Shown piece by piece: positions 11,966 to 24,620 of a stretch of 64,000 bases of DNA. Source of the stretch: Lepidodermella squamata. Lineage: Eukaryota > Gastrotricha. The stretch lies in NCBI GenBank assembly GCA_047495785.1, contig JBLDXI010000028.1:744001-808000 (forward strand), given 5' to 3'. A program made the position numbers and the translations under genes. Each line of letters begins with the position of its first letter. Position 1 is the stretch's first letter. The notes beneath the pieces were generated by a model, which was not told where the DNA came from, ran no database searches, and saw only the letters and a list, made by a program, of their open reading frames with translations.

Positions 11966-14900
11966 ATGGCTAACAAGGATTCAGATCCTAACTGGAAAAT
12001 TGGCGATAAAATATTTGTCATCGAATCGCCGAATTCGAAGCTGAATGCCCGAGTTGTAGCCGTTAATTCGCCGAAAAAGCAAGTCAAGCTGCGATATATT
12101 GCCAAAAATCCGAAACCGGACGAGTGGTTTAGCATGGATTCGCCCCAGCTGCGGCATTCAGCGGTATCGCCTAGCTCGCCGCGGCGGTCTGGCATGAAAG
12201 TTGGCCAGTATGTACTCGGGATATGGTCAGACGGCATTTGGTACCCGGGTCAAATTGCTGAAATCCGATCGAGCAGTTCGGTTATGATTCATTTCTATGA
12301 CGGCCTAAAAAAAGCACTGCGGCCGAATAACATTCGTCTCGTAACTTATGATGAACATCAAAAACGTGAGTAAAATACTTTAAATTAACGAGTTGGAGGT
12401 GAAATTCATTTCGAAGCTAGCGACAGCATTTCCCCATCGTTTCGCACAATTTCGCCGGGCGAAGTTGAAATTCACCAAGGAAAATTTGAAAATCCTGATT
12501 GTAAATGGTTCAGATTTTTGATATTTCACCCGGTTAGACCGAATTTCTACGACATTTTCATGTAATCTATAATAAACTGTTTTCGAAAATTTTTGAATGA
12601 GCTGTTTGTGACCTATTTATTTTGCTAAATTTTAGGCCTCGAGGAGGTTCTAAAAGCTGCCGAAGAATTGGACCGATCGTTGCAACAACAGACGGCTGAT
12701 GTTCCGCTCGGAAGAACCCGGCGGCAAAACCAAGCCGCTCGAGGCGAAGTAGCGCAGCCGAACCTCGACCAGCCGTCGACTTCATCGATAGCAGCCGAAC
12801 CTACAGGCGGAACAAACTCATCGATCGCGTCGAATTTCGGCGATGAGGACTCAGATGTGGATGACACGCCGTTGAGTGCATTAGTGCCGAAACGGCCGCG
12901 GCGAACTTCGACGAGGGTTGCGACGCCTAGTTCGGTTACAACGCCGCCGCCACCAAAGCCGGTTGTCGAGCAACGAGCGACGCGGTCTGCGAATAAAACA
13001 ACTCCGACATCAGTCTCGGCCTCGACCCCGCCGCCCGCCCAGCAGTCGGGGGCAATCGATCAAGCGAAACCGGCGTCTGATCAGCCGAAGCGAACGAGTT
13101 CGAGACAGGCCCAACGGAAGTCGATGCCGAACCTTGAGACGAAGACCAAAACATCAACTAACCAGGTCGGTTTTTGTTATTTAAAAACTATTGATTAGGG
13201 CAAAAATGAGCTAGAAGTTCTATAGCTACATAGAATATGACATAGAAGTAGCTATATAAGTCGTAGTCTAATAAGCATATAAGCTAGTTGGATTCCTATT
13301 CCTACTCTGCTGAAAATATGAGAAAAAAGGACGCCACCCTCTTCATTCTCTTGTGGTGCCGTCAGTGGGACACCAGTGAACTGAGCTTATCTAATACTGG
13401 GCTTGCAACTCATTTACACATTTTACTTCAACATTTAACAATTTTGTTGAATAGTTTTGTTCAATAAAACTAAATAGTTCAGAATTATTGTCTGAGAGAG
13501 ATTCGGGCTACCCGGCAGCAGCGCTGAAAGTAGAACATTAAACCTGCCAGGGATGCTGCTAAAATTGGTTAAAAATGCGGTAAATACTAGTAAGTTCCTA
13601 ATTAGTAAGTTCTAGTATTAAGTTCCTAACCGCAAATTCGTAACGTGATCTTTTCGTAACACATTTTCGTATCCAACTCAAAATTTCCAACTTACTTTGG
13701 TGATCCTTTCATAACAAATTAATACGAAGTTGTGATCGATTCGTAGCGCTTTTAATATTTAATAGAGAAAGCAGATTAGCCGAACACTGTTCAAAGTGGC
13801 CTGGCAAACACGAAACTGACACCCAAGAATGGTGACGAAAAAGACTGCGCGAATGCTTTTGAGAAGACCCAACTCGAAGTAGCATGTAACTTGAGTGACA
13901 ACAGTAGGACTTGGCCGTTCCATTTAACTTCGAAGGTATTTGAATAATCGCATGCAGAGTTCTTCAGTCTTATTCGTCATCAAAACAAAGCCACTTGTTG
14001 TTGTCAACCAGCAAGAGAAAGGTTAACAACTGGTAGAAAATCGCGGGCTCGCACTTGAAAGTTCCATCGACGAACCAGCGTTGGTTACTAGCCAGTCTAT
14101 CAGTCTGCGTCGGTTTCGAAAACCACAAAAGCACCAGGCTTTCGAGTGTTTAGCACAATCTCGCGATGTCGTAAGACAGCATCGCCGCATTGGTTTCGGT
14201 TATATCGGAGCTTGTTTCATCGGGCGAATCCAACATCGTGAACCATGCCGTGACCTTGTAGCGACGATGAATTCAGGATATTTAACCTTACCTTTAGATC
14301 CGAGAGCTCAGTTGAGGAAAGCTCATCGAACGTCCGCTCGATTCACCAGACGGCCCGAGCTCAAATTTCGCGGGTGAAGACGACAACTTCTTCATCGGCG
14401 AGCTATTGTTGTAGCTGTCTTGCGTGGCGGTGCTGGGCAGTTCGTCGGCAACAGCGCTTTGCCATCGACGATCGAACGAAATAGAACTGGCCCACAGACA
14501 ACGGCTACCACCAGAACAAACAGAAATTCCGATTGGCTCTCGGGTCGAATATTCTCAACGTAACAGCATTTTTCATATGAGGAACGTGAATTAAATTCCA
14601 GCCCTCATCATCAGTTTCTTTATTGCGTACGAGCCATTTTCATGCTGATTATACCGGAAGCCCTGTGTATAGGTAAAACGTAGAGACTCGCGAAAAATTG
14701 AGATATAACAATACAGAATTTAGTGCTACCACGTCTGTAATTTTTGACAGTTTGGTTCAAAAATGAGCTTTTGAACGTGTCGAAAAACACTAATTTCTTT
14801 CGCTTTCGAATCCTCCTTTTTCCCTCTATTTTCAACAATTTTTCTTTACACTTTTAAAAACCAACATTGGTTTTGCTCAAACGACTGTCCAACGATTTGC

Positions 14901-17900
14901 AAAATGTCCTCCATGAGACATAAGGGAGCAAGGAAATTGTAATCAGTTGGACGCTTCGCAAGATCAGACAACTTTTCTCGGATAACCTTCTGTTCGTTAA
15001 CCTTAGTTTTGCTGGGAATTGCGTTGATTCGGTCAAAGTTCCGAGAAATTGCTGCAATGGCGTTATAGCTCGAGTTGCACCACCTGATATCGAAGCTGCG
15101 TTTTACGGTTACAACAGAAATTCCGAGTTGTTCGCCAATTTTCTCCAATTCAGGGGAAAAATTAAGGAGGAATTAATCGATACCTGTCGCTTTCCGTTAG
15201 GAGGGGAGGTACTTATATTTTGATTGTTATTAGCATTGGCACAAATAGTTTTGATGTCAAATTATCAATTTGAGTCAAGAGAAATCACTGTTCTTGGGGC
15301 TGCCGGCTCAGCTCGGTGGCCAGAATAGAAAGGTACTTGGCGAGCAATTTCTAGATCTTCATCGCCACGAATAACGACCTGAATCGCATCCCCATAAACA
15401 AACGTGTGTGTTAAATTTAAAAAAAATGAGCGTAACACCTTGAAAAATATAAGCAGCTCAGAGGTCGATGAAGAGGTTCCTTCGATTTGCGTCTCGAAGT
15501 TGGCTGCGGAAATAAGGACGCTTCGTCGGTTACGAGACCTGACTATATAAGATAACGGATTTGCGAAATTCTGAATGCTTGATTGAATAGCTCTTGGGGG
15601 AACGGGAAGGTGACAGAACCGCAACGCGGATTGTGGTCGGCGGAAATCGAGGCGGCTAGGTAGACTATCTTCACCTTGATGTACGTGTAAGTAGAGCCGA
15701 TAAGCTGCCGTGACAAGGCTGTTGGTGAAATTGGTGAACAGGTTCCACCAGAACTTTTTCGACCGATAGTCGGGCGATAGGCGCCGTTCATCTCGGCCTT
15801 TTAGGGCCTTTGAATCAGAATGGAGCAGCGAGACACGAAGCCTGGAGTCGAATATTTTTGAAAACAGCTTCGCGTCACACGGCTGTCTTGGCAACCAGAA
15901 ATTTGCCTTACTATATTGACGTTGGCTTCGAGGTGCCGTTTTTCCTCGGCTCAAAATTGCCTTTATTGGCATTTCGCGCAGTTACGATAGCTGAAACTCG
16001 AAATTCAGCAATCAAAAGATTCTAAGAACAATTCATGATTCATCTCCTCGTTGTCTTCTTCGCTTTCACCATTAGCAGATTAGAGTTAACTAGCAAGGCC
16101 TTCTGTTTGAAATAGTTTTTTCCAAGTTTTGTAAATATTTTTTGTTTTTATCCCCTACAATTTTAGGCTGATCTTCAATCCAGTTCAGATAGCTCAAAGC
16201 TACGGCGGAAAATTGCCAGAGACCAGCCAGGCCCGTCGAGTAGCAATCCGCAGCCTGAGCGGCCAAGTAACTCAGTCACTACCTCCACGCAACCTCCCCT
16301 AACCATCGTCCACTGTATGTGTGGCAAAAATCGTCAGGAAGCGAATATGCTGCAATGCTCACTTTGCATGACCTGGCAGCATTCGCAGTGTTGTTTGGGC
16401 AACAGTTCATCGAAGCAGAGCAATGCGGCTGCTATTAAGAAGGAAGACGTTACCATGGCGTGTTCTCGTGGTTATGTTTGCAATTTCTGTTTGAGGCCGA
16501 ATGGAGCGTATGCCGATTTGCCGCAACGCATTCGATCTCGAGTGTTGGAGCGAGGCATCTGTCCGCGTTTCTCGTCGGCGGATTCGAAACGGTCCAAGGC
16601 GGCGAAAAAGCCGAATGGGAGTATTTTGGCTCAACTGGTTGTTCAAACTGAAGCGGTTATGGGCCTGCTGCAAAAATCTAGGCTAATCATGGCTGAGCTG
16701 GTTAATGGGCCGAATCGAACAGCTGATAAGGTTTGTGAAATCGTTTGCTTAATCGAACGAATTCCCACTAATGAAAGTTGTCGTGAATGCCCTATCACAC
16801 AACTTGACTGTAACTTAAATAATTGCTCATACAGCATAAGTAACGCAAGCAAAGAAAATAAACGGAAAAGGGTTGTGAAACTCTAAAATGAGAGGCGAAG
16901 TCGCATCTCATGGCTAGAATAAATTTCAAAAAATCACATCAATCATGTTACTTGTTGGTGGGATTATAAAGTTTGGAGAGGTTGGGTCCAGCCGGGAAAA
17001 ATACCGAAAATTACCAAACCAGTATCGGGGCTTTCCCTGGTGAATTTTTCATTTCTTTGGTTAAATCGCGTATGAATTAAACCTATCGGTAAATCGCGTG
17101 ACTGGGCGACCGGTTGTTGGCGATCTCAGCCAGATGTGCCATCACGAAGAGGCCGTAATCGTTGGAATTAGACTGCTGTGAACATGGCATACATCGCACC
17201 TCGAGTGTGTCGTGAATGATGTGATTGGCGGTCGAGTAACTGGCGTGTTACATCTAGAGACGGCTTTGAGAATGCCCCAAAAAGCGAGTCGTAGACTTCG
17301 ACCTGGCCGCTGACGTTGCTGGAAACAAACCAGTGTTGCATGTCGGCGTCATTATGGACTTGAACACCTTGAAAAAAATCGCAAATTTCCAAATCAAGTT
17401 GGAGGTTCGACGTAACAATAACTAACCTCTGTGTGCAGGCATTTCGCTAAATTTGAACTTTCGGTTTCTAAGCAATGTGGAGTCGCAAGCCGCGAGTTCC
17501 GGTCTTTGATCGCGGAAAAGCGACATTGATAACTGTCGGTTCAATCGTCGAATCGCAACCTTCGGCTTTGTTGACTTCATAGCTCGCAGTCGACGGCAAG
17601 ATAATAGGCTAATAAAGCATTGGCACCGGCTCCAATCGCGGCCAGGCTCAAATCTGCTTGTATTTTCGCTTTTCCGTCGTTATCGTAAAATAATTGTTGC
17701 TCCTTTCTTGAAAATAGTGCCTTAAATTTTCAGATGTGTCGTAGCCTTGCTTCGCTTTAGTTTTCGCCAAGCAAATTATAACCTGCGTTATTCTTATTCC
17801 TACTTTCGTACGTGAAGGCGTGTAATAAATCGAAACGCTTTACGGTAATAAAATTGTCGTCTACAACAATGAGGCTATTAGCCGCGAAACGAATGGCAAA

Positions 17901-18833
17901 GCCGAGGACTTTCATCGCAGTAGGATTTGACAAGACATGCATTTCGTCTAAAACAGTTGTGATGATCTACGTCGGGATTCTGGTCCATTTTACTTTTAAG
18001 CAAAGCATACGCCGAATCGGACTGGCCCCCATCGTATTCGATCGGTATCAATCTCGTACCACATGTGGCTGTAGAATTTGAACAGATTCCCGCTAAAATG
18101 ATAGGCCGAGGCACTTCACAGGCCTAGAGCGAGTGAGAGCGTAACTTTAGTGCGTGTTCAAAGTGATTGGGTTGAGCTTCCAGTTCAGCGTATACAATTC
18201 GTTTGTAAAATTTCGTCTGTTGAAAACTTATCCTTTGTCATGTGTGCGAAATACTTGAGTCCTGGCAAGTAAATTTCCTTCGAAAAGTAACGCACAAAAG
18301 AAAAAAGTAACGCATAAGACCTCCAATTTAGCTGCTATGAAGAGACAATTAATGGAAGTTCGTTTAGATTAAATTGAATTGGATTGAATGAATTGAAAAT
18401 TGAATAAAATATTAAATTCAAGAATTTTTAAGATAATTGGCCCGCATTCTATGGGCTGTTACAAATCTGAATTTTCAATTGTTTTCAATTTTTCCAGCTC
18501 ACAGATTCGCTGGATACAATAGGTGCTATACACGCCCATGCCGATGCGCTGCTTGAGAAAATCGAAATTGCTTCAAATGGTGAGTTGGTTTTATTCAAAT
18601 TTTTGGCCTATTCAATCCTGGTTTTTGTTACAGCTGAAGCCGAGCGTATCGCCAGCCAACCTTCGACATTGAACGAATATCAGTCGAAACAACTGGCCGA
18701 GCTGACCCTGAGGGACATTTTACAAGACGTGTCAACGCTGCATGAAATGCTGGTGCGAGTTGAAGCTGCTAAATCTATTCCTTCGACGTCATCTGCTCAA
18801 AGCCAAAAATCAGCTGGCGATGCCAAGAAGTGA
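11966..18833 (+). CDS. PHF20: PHF20/MBD-R2-like Tudor-PHD chromatin reader
   Basis: Homologue of PHF20/PHF20L1 and Drosophila MBD-R2, readers in the NSL histone acetyltransferase complex. Inferred exons: 11966-12365, 12636-13165, 16167-16730, 18498-18579, 18634-18833; phases match and the sum is exactly 592 codons. Tudor 1 (about residues 9-58) ends in DEWFSMDSPQLRH, like PHF20 DEWFCWDSPYLRP. Tudor 2 (about 71-117) has VLGIWSDGIWYPGQI and HFYDGLKKALRPNNIRL. Exon 2 is polar and low-complexity with AT-hook-like KRPRR. The PHD finger in exon 3 has CMCGKNRQEANMLQCSLC, TWQHSQCC and CNFC. After it comes a helical region as in PHF20. Exon 3 could instead read on to a stop at 16886, or use a second phase-0 donor near 16869, giving alternative C-termini. 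The two large introns are filled with transposon relics. Confidence 0.86.
13930..14290 (-). pseudogene. Mutator-like (MULE) transposase relic in intron
   Basis: Antisense to the host gene. Conceptual translation gives WFVDGTFKCEPAIFYQL (about 14095-14025), the MULE DDE-domain motif around the first catalytic Asp, and further on, in a shifted frame, MTNKTEELCMRLFKYLR (about 13990-13930). Both are characteristic of MULE/FLYWH-associated transposases. The frame breaks between the two blocks and further stops follow, so the copy is dead. No terminal inverted repeats were identified. Confidence 0.7.
14846..15148 (-). pseudogene. hAT-like transposase fragment in intron
   Basis: A 100-codon antisense open stretch contains FDIRWCNSSYNAIAAISRNFDRI, resembling the TRWxSxYxAI segment of hAT/DUF4371-type proteins, and FLAPLCLMEDILQIVGQ, resembling the helix that follows it in KIAA1586/ZNF862-like proteins. 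No catalytic residues or ends are visible. The family call rests on these two blocks alone. Confidence 0.5.
15540..15972 (-). pseudogene. piggyBac-like transposase C-terminal relic in intron
   Basis: Antisense open stretch containing LKGRDERRLSPDYRSKKFWW followed by NLFTNFTNSLVTAAYRLYL and LDFRR. The pattern YR..IRSKKWWWPLF...NAW....FRR is typical of the C-terminal part of piggyBac (DDE_Tnp_1_7) transposases. The ORF runs on to 15265 without further family similarity, and the start is not preserved. With the MULE and hAT-like pieces it fills most of this 3-kb intron. Confidence 0.6.
17050..17395 (-). pseudogene. Ulp1/C48-type cysteine protease relic of a transposon
   Basis: Antisense translation gives MQHWFVSSNVSGQVEVYDSLFG (17335-17270 region), the His and Asp blocks of Ulp1-like proteases that occur in several eukaryotic transposons. 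After a frame shift it gives SNDYGLFVMAHLAEIANN (about 17165-17110), matching the catalytic NDCGLF block but with Tyr in place of Cys. The frameshift and lost nucleophile mean a non-functional copy. It sits in the 1.8-kb intron before the last two exons of the Tudor/PHD gene. Confidence 0.6.
17750..18120 (-). other. Unidentified antisense open stretches, probably transposon remnant
   Basis: Two overlapping antisense reading frames (18114-17878 and 17942-17757) look protein-like in composition (for example CSNSTATCGTRLIPIEYDGG and VVDDNFITVKRFDLLHAFTY) and lie upstream of the Ulp1-like relic on the same strand. I do not recognise a family. They may be N-terminal parts of the same dead element. 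Confidence 0.3.
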
Positions 18834-21438
18834 TCTGCTTATTCATCATAATTCACATTCCATTGAAATATCACGATTTTTCGTAAATAAAAATCAACAT
18901 TTTCTCATTATTTGTCCAATTTTTTACGCTGAGATTAATGAACAAAATAAAAGCGGTGATTGTTGCGAATTCCGATGAATGAAAAAATTGAAAGGTTTTA
19001 TCGAATCAACAGGATGACTCATATCCATTCGTCATTTTATTCTTTATAAATGTTCGATTTATACCGATAAAAACGGTCATTTTTTTCTACCCAGGAAACT
19101 CTGTAACGCAGTTGGATTTTCGCCAAAACATTTTGCATGAATTAACACCGATTTTTTAGTCAAAAAACGCGCGTATCTTCTTGTTTTTCTAGTGCGCACG
19201 TGTTGCAAAACACGTTAGCAGTGACGTAGTTTTCGATAGCTAGCGATTAGCGCACCTTGGAAAATATGCATGAATGGCAGGAAGAATAGTAATTATTAGT
19301 GATGGGCGGAATTATTATTCATCCTTCTGGCGGGTATATTATATCGCAGGTTGGCGATTCATAGCCTAAACGCGCGTTCGTTCGCATTTCAGGCGTTGAA
19401 TAATGATGACTGAAAGGTATTATTTTTTGCGCCGGGCTCCGCCTCACCTTTGAACAACACAAGCAGACAGCTTGTCTAAATAAAAACACGTTTAAAACGT
19501 ATCGTAAAACGTTGCTGGAAGTATAGGTAATCAGGCGATGCGGATAGTATACGTTAAACGCGAGTAATAATAATAATGGCTTTGCGCGCGCACTGCGCAA
19601 AATGATGCGCGCAATTATCTGCGCGCGCGCGTCAGTGTTGCGCTGTTGGGCGCGTTCGGTAGAACCGTAATGATAGCGCGCCGATCGCCGCCGCCGACGG
19701 CAGTCTCATGCTCGCGTTTTCAACTGATGTTTATGCGTTCAAGCGCGCGTGTCTGAATGCGCGGCTCGATGAAAGCCATAACACTGCGCGCGAGCGCATA
19801 TAAGCTTACACCGTCTTGATGCGCTCGCGCCTGCCTTTGCACCGCATTAGGCGCATATTCGGATTAATATCGTTATTATAATAATAAAACCACGGCCCAC
19901 TCATCGCCAGCGCTGTTTTGACGATATATCTGGCAAACTGCCTGGCAGCAGCCGTCTCGCAAATCTATATTGACCTTATCGCAAAACGATTCCCCATATA
20001 TATATAGATCCAGCGCGATTTTCTTCCCCTTTCTTCATCCAGCCGTCGAACAATAGCGGCAGCAGCCAAAATAACAACAATAGCGACCTCGCGTCATCAT
20101 TATCGCGCCGCGTTTTTTCTTCCTTACCTCCCTTACCTTAATCATCCGTAAACCGCGGCCGCACATCTGTTGCTTTTGAGCTATGACGAACTACTCAATA
20201 TTATTTATTATTATTATAATAATCCAAACTTGATATATTATTATTTTAGCTATATATAAAAGGTTTTCTCTACCGCGGTTTTTTTCAAGACCGCTCCGAA
20301 CGCGTCTGTCAACACGGCCTAATAGGCGCGCATTTTTTGCTTCGACTCGTTCCTTTGTGTGCGCTAAAAAACGCGTATTACATGCGTATACTGTAGTATA
20401 TGCGGTCGCGTGACATGCCGCGCGCCACTCAAGAAATCGCACGCAGGGTGCCTCAAAAAAGGGCGGTGTTTCTGTGCGTTTATTAGACACCGCGTTAGAT
20501 GATACCTGCCAGCTTCCGTGTGCGCTCGTTTTTTCCTCTACCACTAGCTCTTGCCTTGCCTTTTTTTGTTTCGTAGCAGCGGCATTGTCATTTATATCAG
20601 TGTCTTAAGCGAGGCGGAGGAATTTTCTCCCGGCCTCCTGATCGCGCGACTCGGTCTAATTACGGCCGTTGGAGAACTTCTAATTACACACAGCGCAGCT
20701 GGCGGCGGCGGCTTATGTGGCGAGCCCCGTGTACTCGACTCGCTGTATTATAGCTTGACGAGTGCAAGGCCCTGAAACACAGATAAAGATGACACACTAA
20801 GGCACCGCCTGTTGACTCGCGCGACCTCTTGCAACCGCATCTTCTTCAATTATTGCCTTGTCCCCATTTTTACCGAAGCCCTGAAATTAGCCCTATTGCC
20901 TCTAGACGCCCGAAATTAAAATAAAATTCATCAGGCCCCCTAGAAATCAGTAGAAATAAAAAATTACCGAAAATCCCATTTTTTCTGGATTTTTCTGGAT
21001 TCGTGTTTTTCAGCTTTTCAGAGTGATTTTCTGAATTTATTTAATATGTTATTTGGATAATAACGAACATATATATCTGATTCGTTTCGAAGTTTGATAA
21101 ATTCAAGGGCAATTCTCAATCCGAAAATCCCATGTAACTTTTGCGTACATTTACCGGAACTTTTGACCTACTTAGACTTAATCTCTGCCGCTTTCATTAT
21201 GGGCAATTGTTTGTTTGACCCAACCCCCTCTAGAAATGATTTATTAATAATTTTAATTTTATTTCTAGAGTTTATATATTATGGCTTGACCCTTATCCTA
21301 TTCAAAATTTAGCAAAATTGATTGATCAACAGCAGATTCCACCCTGCTGTTTAAATTTTGAATAACTTCAATTATCACCAACAAATTATTTGCTGATTAA
21401 TCAATATCAATCGATCGATCGATCGATAATATTAATCG
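18834..21438. other. Intergenic region before the DAPK-type kinase
   Basis: 2.6 kb with no supportable gene. An AATAAA near 18885 is a candidate 3' end signal for the Tudor/PHD gene. About 19560-19700 and 19740-19800 are rich in GCGC/CGCG words, unlike the surrounding AT-rich DNA. A TATATATAAAAGG string occurs near 20251 and a short (ATCG)n run at about 21413-21427 lies just upstream of the kinase ATG. No transcription start can be assigned. Confidence 0.5.
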
Positions 21439-24400
21439 ATGCCGACCGATGCTGTTGTCCTCAAAGCCGGCCGCTTCGAGGATATCTACGATATCAAGGA
21501 AGAGGTTGGACGGTAAGTTCAATAATATGACCTCATTTGCATATTCACGGTTTTCCTTTATTAGGGGTCAATTCGCCGTTGTACATCGCGTTGTTCGGCG
21601 CCATGATGGGGCTGAATTTGCGGCCAAAGTCATGCGTAAACGGTCGAAGAGTTCGGCTGATTTCAGCGGCGTTAACAAAGCCGCCGTTGAACAGGAAGTT
21701 CGAATCCTACTCATGTTAGAACACCCTAACGTCATTCGACTGGATGAAGCTTACGAGGAGAAGCACTGCTTCATCTTAGTCTTCGAGTTGTTGAAGGGTG
21801 GTGAGCTGTTCAGCAAAATGCTGCAGCGAGGTCGCTTCTCTGAGGCGGAAACCATCTTCTACCTTCGTGAAATCCTTTGCGCTTTGAAGCACTTACACTC
21901 CAAAGACATCGTTCATTTGGACATCAAACCGGAGAATATCATGCTTTCGGATGATTCATCAGCTAATGCGGTCAAAATTATCGATTTCGGTCTTTCTCGA
22001 ATTATCAATGCCAAATATGTTACCAGGGACATGGTCGGTACGCCTGAGTTCGTTGGTAAGCAGTTTCGGGTTTTTCGGGAATTTTCTGAATAACATTGCT
22101 GATTTGTATTCTATAGCGCCTGAGGTGATCAATTACGATGAAATTACCCTGGCAACGGACATGTGGTCGTTGGGCGTGTTGACGTACATTCTATTAACCG
22201 GTTATTCGCCATTTCTCGGTCGAACACAGCAGGAAACGTATGAGCGCGTTAACGAAGCTCGTTGTCAGCTGGACGGGCCGCATTTTTCCGGTGTCAGCGA
22301 CCGCGCCCGCGACTTTGTGCGACGCCTCATCAGACGCCCGCCAAAAGAACGAGCCAACGTTGCCCAGTGCCTTCAACATTCCTGGCTTACGGTAAGCTCC
22401 AGTCACTGCTTCTAGGTCAAAACTATACGTTTTTTCGTTTCTTCAGATGCCTGTTCCTGATAATATGCCGCCTGTGTCTGATTACAACCACCCACCAGAA
22501 GCCGTTGTCGCTCAGCGTTTAGAAATTAACGACTCGGTTTGTCGTCTAGAATTCGACTCTAATGATTGAGCTAACTTTTAATTCTTTTACAGCCTTCATC
22601 TGGAACTTCCTCGCCAGCTTTGACCGATCGAGCTTCGATCGTAAGTGCTAACTCGGCCATGTCTCGCGACCAATCGATTAGCGCCTCGACCAACGCCCTC
22701 GCCACAACAACGCCACCTCTCGATGAATCGAAGCGGAACAACGTTCGCCAACACGAAAACGCATCGAGTGACGCAGCTTCCGGGCAGAGTGCGCCGTCTG
22801 CTTCGGCTAACAAGGCTCCAGGGCCTAAACCACCTCACCGCCATCACCACCATCATAGTCAACAGCAAGTTTCGACTGCGGCGGCTGCAGGTGCGCCGGA
22901 GCCGGATTCTCCCTCGTCTTTGTTAGCCGCAAAAGCGGCCAAGCTGCGGCCAACTCGCGAGCCTATCGTTCTGCTTCGTCCTATTCCAGAGCAACAGTCG
23001 CTGCTCATCTCAGCTCGAGGCAACCTGCGTTCGTCAAAGGAACAGAAGGCCGCGGAACAGGCTGGCATACAACGCCAGAAATCGAATCGTCGCGCTGCTT
23101 TGGCTGAGCAGCTCAAGAAGCTGAAGCCTCGAACTCGAAGCCCGGAACCTGGGGAAGTTGAGAGATCTCAAACCCCACAAACGCCGGAGAAGAGGCCCCA
23201 TACAAAGCAGCTGTCATCGAACCCAACGCCTCAGCCAGAGCCGATGTTACACCTCACGGAACACGAGCCTGCGGAGACCCAGAAGTCAACTCGGAATCTT
23301 TCGCTGAAAATGCGCTCGAGTCCGAAGTCGAAGGGAAGGAAGTCGAGCCAGGGTCAGATTTCGCCCGGTAGTGATGTCCCGGAAATTGTTGATGAAGAAG
23401 TTGTGGTCGCTCAGGTTGTCGCGCCGCAAAGCCATCAGCGCCAGCTTAGGGTGATACATACAGGCCGGTCTAGCCCAAGTGGCGAACCGTCAACTCCGAC
23501 CGAGAGGCGACAATCCGAGTCCAGAAAGAAGGAAACTTCAGACAGCAAAGAACCTCACATAACCAAGGCCGTCGCTGACCGCAGGCGTGGCCCTGGTCCT
23601 AAGATGCTGTCACCCAACGAGTCAGACCCTCCGACAAAACGGTCAAATTCACCGAAGGAAAAAATACAGGCTAAACCGAATCGGAACTCTCCGGCACCGG
23701 CTGTTTTCATTCATACTGATGACGATTCATCCTCAGCTTTCGAATCTGCAACCTCCTCAGCGGCGTTCGAGTCGCTGGACAACATTGCTCAATCGCAGTC
23801 GTCAGCCACACGGCTCAGTAACCAGAACCAGTTAACGTTAACAACATCGTCTCTGTCCCAACTTCACCTCATGGCTAGTAGTACCCATACTCGAGGTGGT
23901 GGATCTGGTAACTCGAGCTCGACTACATTAAGTGAGGCTGCTTCGAAAAGTCCATCTCAGAACACTGTTAATCAACAGCAAGCTTCGCCTAATCACAAGA
24001 AGCACGGCAGTGGCCATAAGAAGCATGGGAAGTCTGGTAACGACGCGACGTCAAGCCCAGCCCAAAGAGCTGCGGAAAGGCGGCAATCAGGCGGGCAAGA
24101 GTCGTCGGCAATGCGGTTGCTCCGCAAGTTATCCGGCCGCAAGAAGACCTCCCATAGATCAACGGCTGAAGAAGCGGAGGAAGAGCACAGTGAGAATTAC
24201 TCGTCTGTGATAGAAAAGATGGAAGCATCGCCTCCACGCCAACAGCAGACCGTTAACTACGACATGTTTACCTCAACGTCGTCGAAAGCCTCGAGCAACA
24301 TTGTCACCAGTCAAAGCATGAGTTTAGACATGTTGGAGCAGTTGCCTGTGATTGAGAACCAACTTCGCAAACCGCCAACTCCACCAAGTTCTGATAACAA

Positions 24401-24620
24401 GATTACATTTGGATCTGTTCAAGGGTTAGATACCTCTGCGTCAACTTCCACTTCGCATTATCAAAATACGAGTAACGCGTCGATTACAATGAGGCATAGA
24501 GCGCCGTCTCCTCACATTGTTGCCCAACAGCAACAGCTGCAACACGCTGCCGATCCTCATGGAACTAATCCGTCGATAATTCGTTGGCTTTTAGGCAAGG
24601 TCATTACCACAGGCAAATAG
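21439..24620 (+). CDS. DAPK-type Ser/Thr protein kinase with long disordered tail
   Basis: Ser/Thr kinase of the death-associated protein kinase group (calmodulin-kinase branch). Inferred exons: 21439-21512, 21565-22055, 22117-22391, 22447-22536, 22593-24620; exactly 986 codons. The start ATG gives MPTDAVVLKAGRFEDIYDIK, typical of DAPK N-termini. Kinase residues about 14-280: glycine loop GRGQFAVV, ATP lysine in FAAKVM, HLDIKPEN near 141, DFGLS near 165, GTPEFVAPE spanning the exon 2/3 junction, DMWSLGV. HLDIKPEN and GTPEFVAPE are DAPK-like. The C-terminal 705 residues are Ser/Pro/Gln-rich with a His run near 22840; no ankyrin, ROC or death domain is seen, so the layout resembles DRAK/STK17 or ZIPK more than DAPK1. 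A basic helix (RRAALAEQLKKLKPRTR) could be a calmodulin-type regulatory segment, which is speculative. Confidence 0.88.

Noticed and set aside
16731-16886. Read-through of Tudor/PHD exon 3 to a stop at 16886 as the true C-terminus
   Set aside because: Kept only as an alternative: the phase-0 donor at 16731 joins cleanly to two further exons and the total frame is exact.
18585-18633. Signal-peptide-like start (MVLFKFLAYSILVFVTAEAE) before the last Tudor/PHD exon
   Set aside because: The hydrophobic stretch is the intron between a GTGAGT donor and TTACAG acceptor; the downstream frame belongs to the preceding exons.
20251-20264. TATATATAAAAGG as a core promoter TATA box
   Set aside because: No initiator or nearby gene start at the right distance; 1.2 kb from the kinase ATG in AT-rich DNA.
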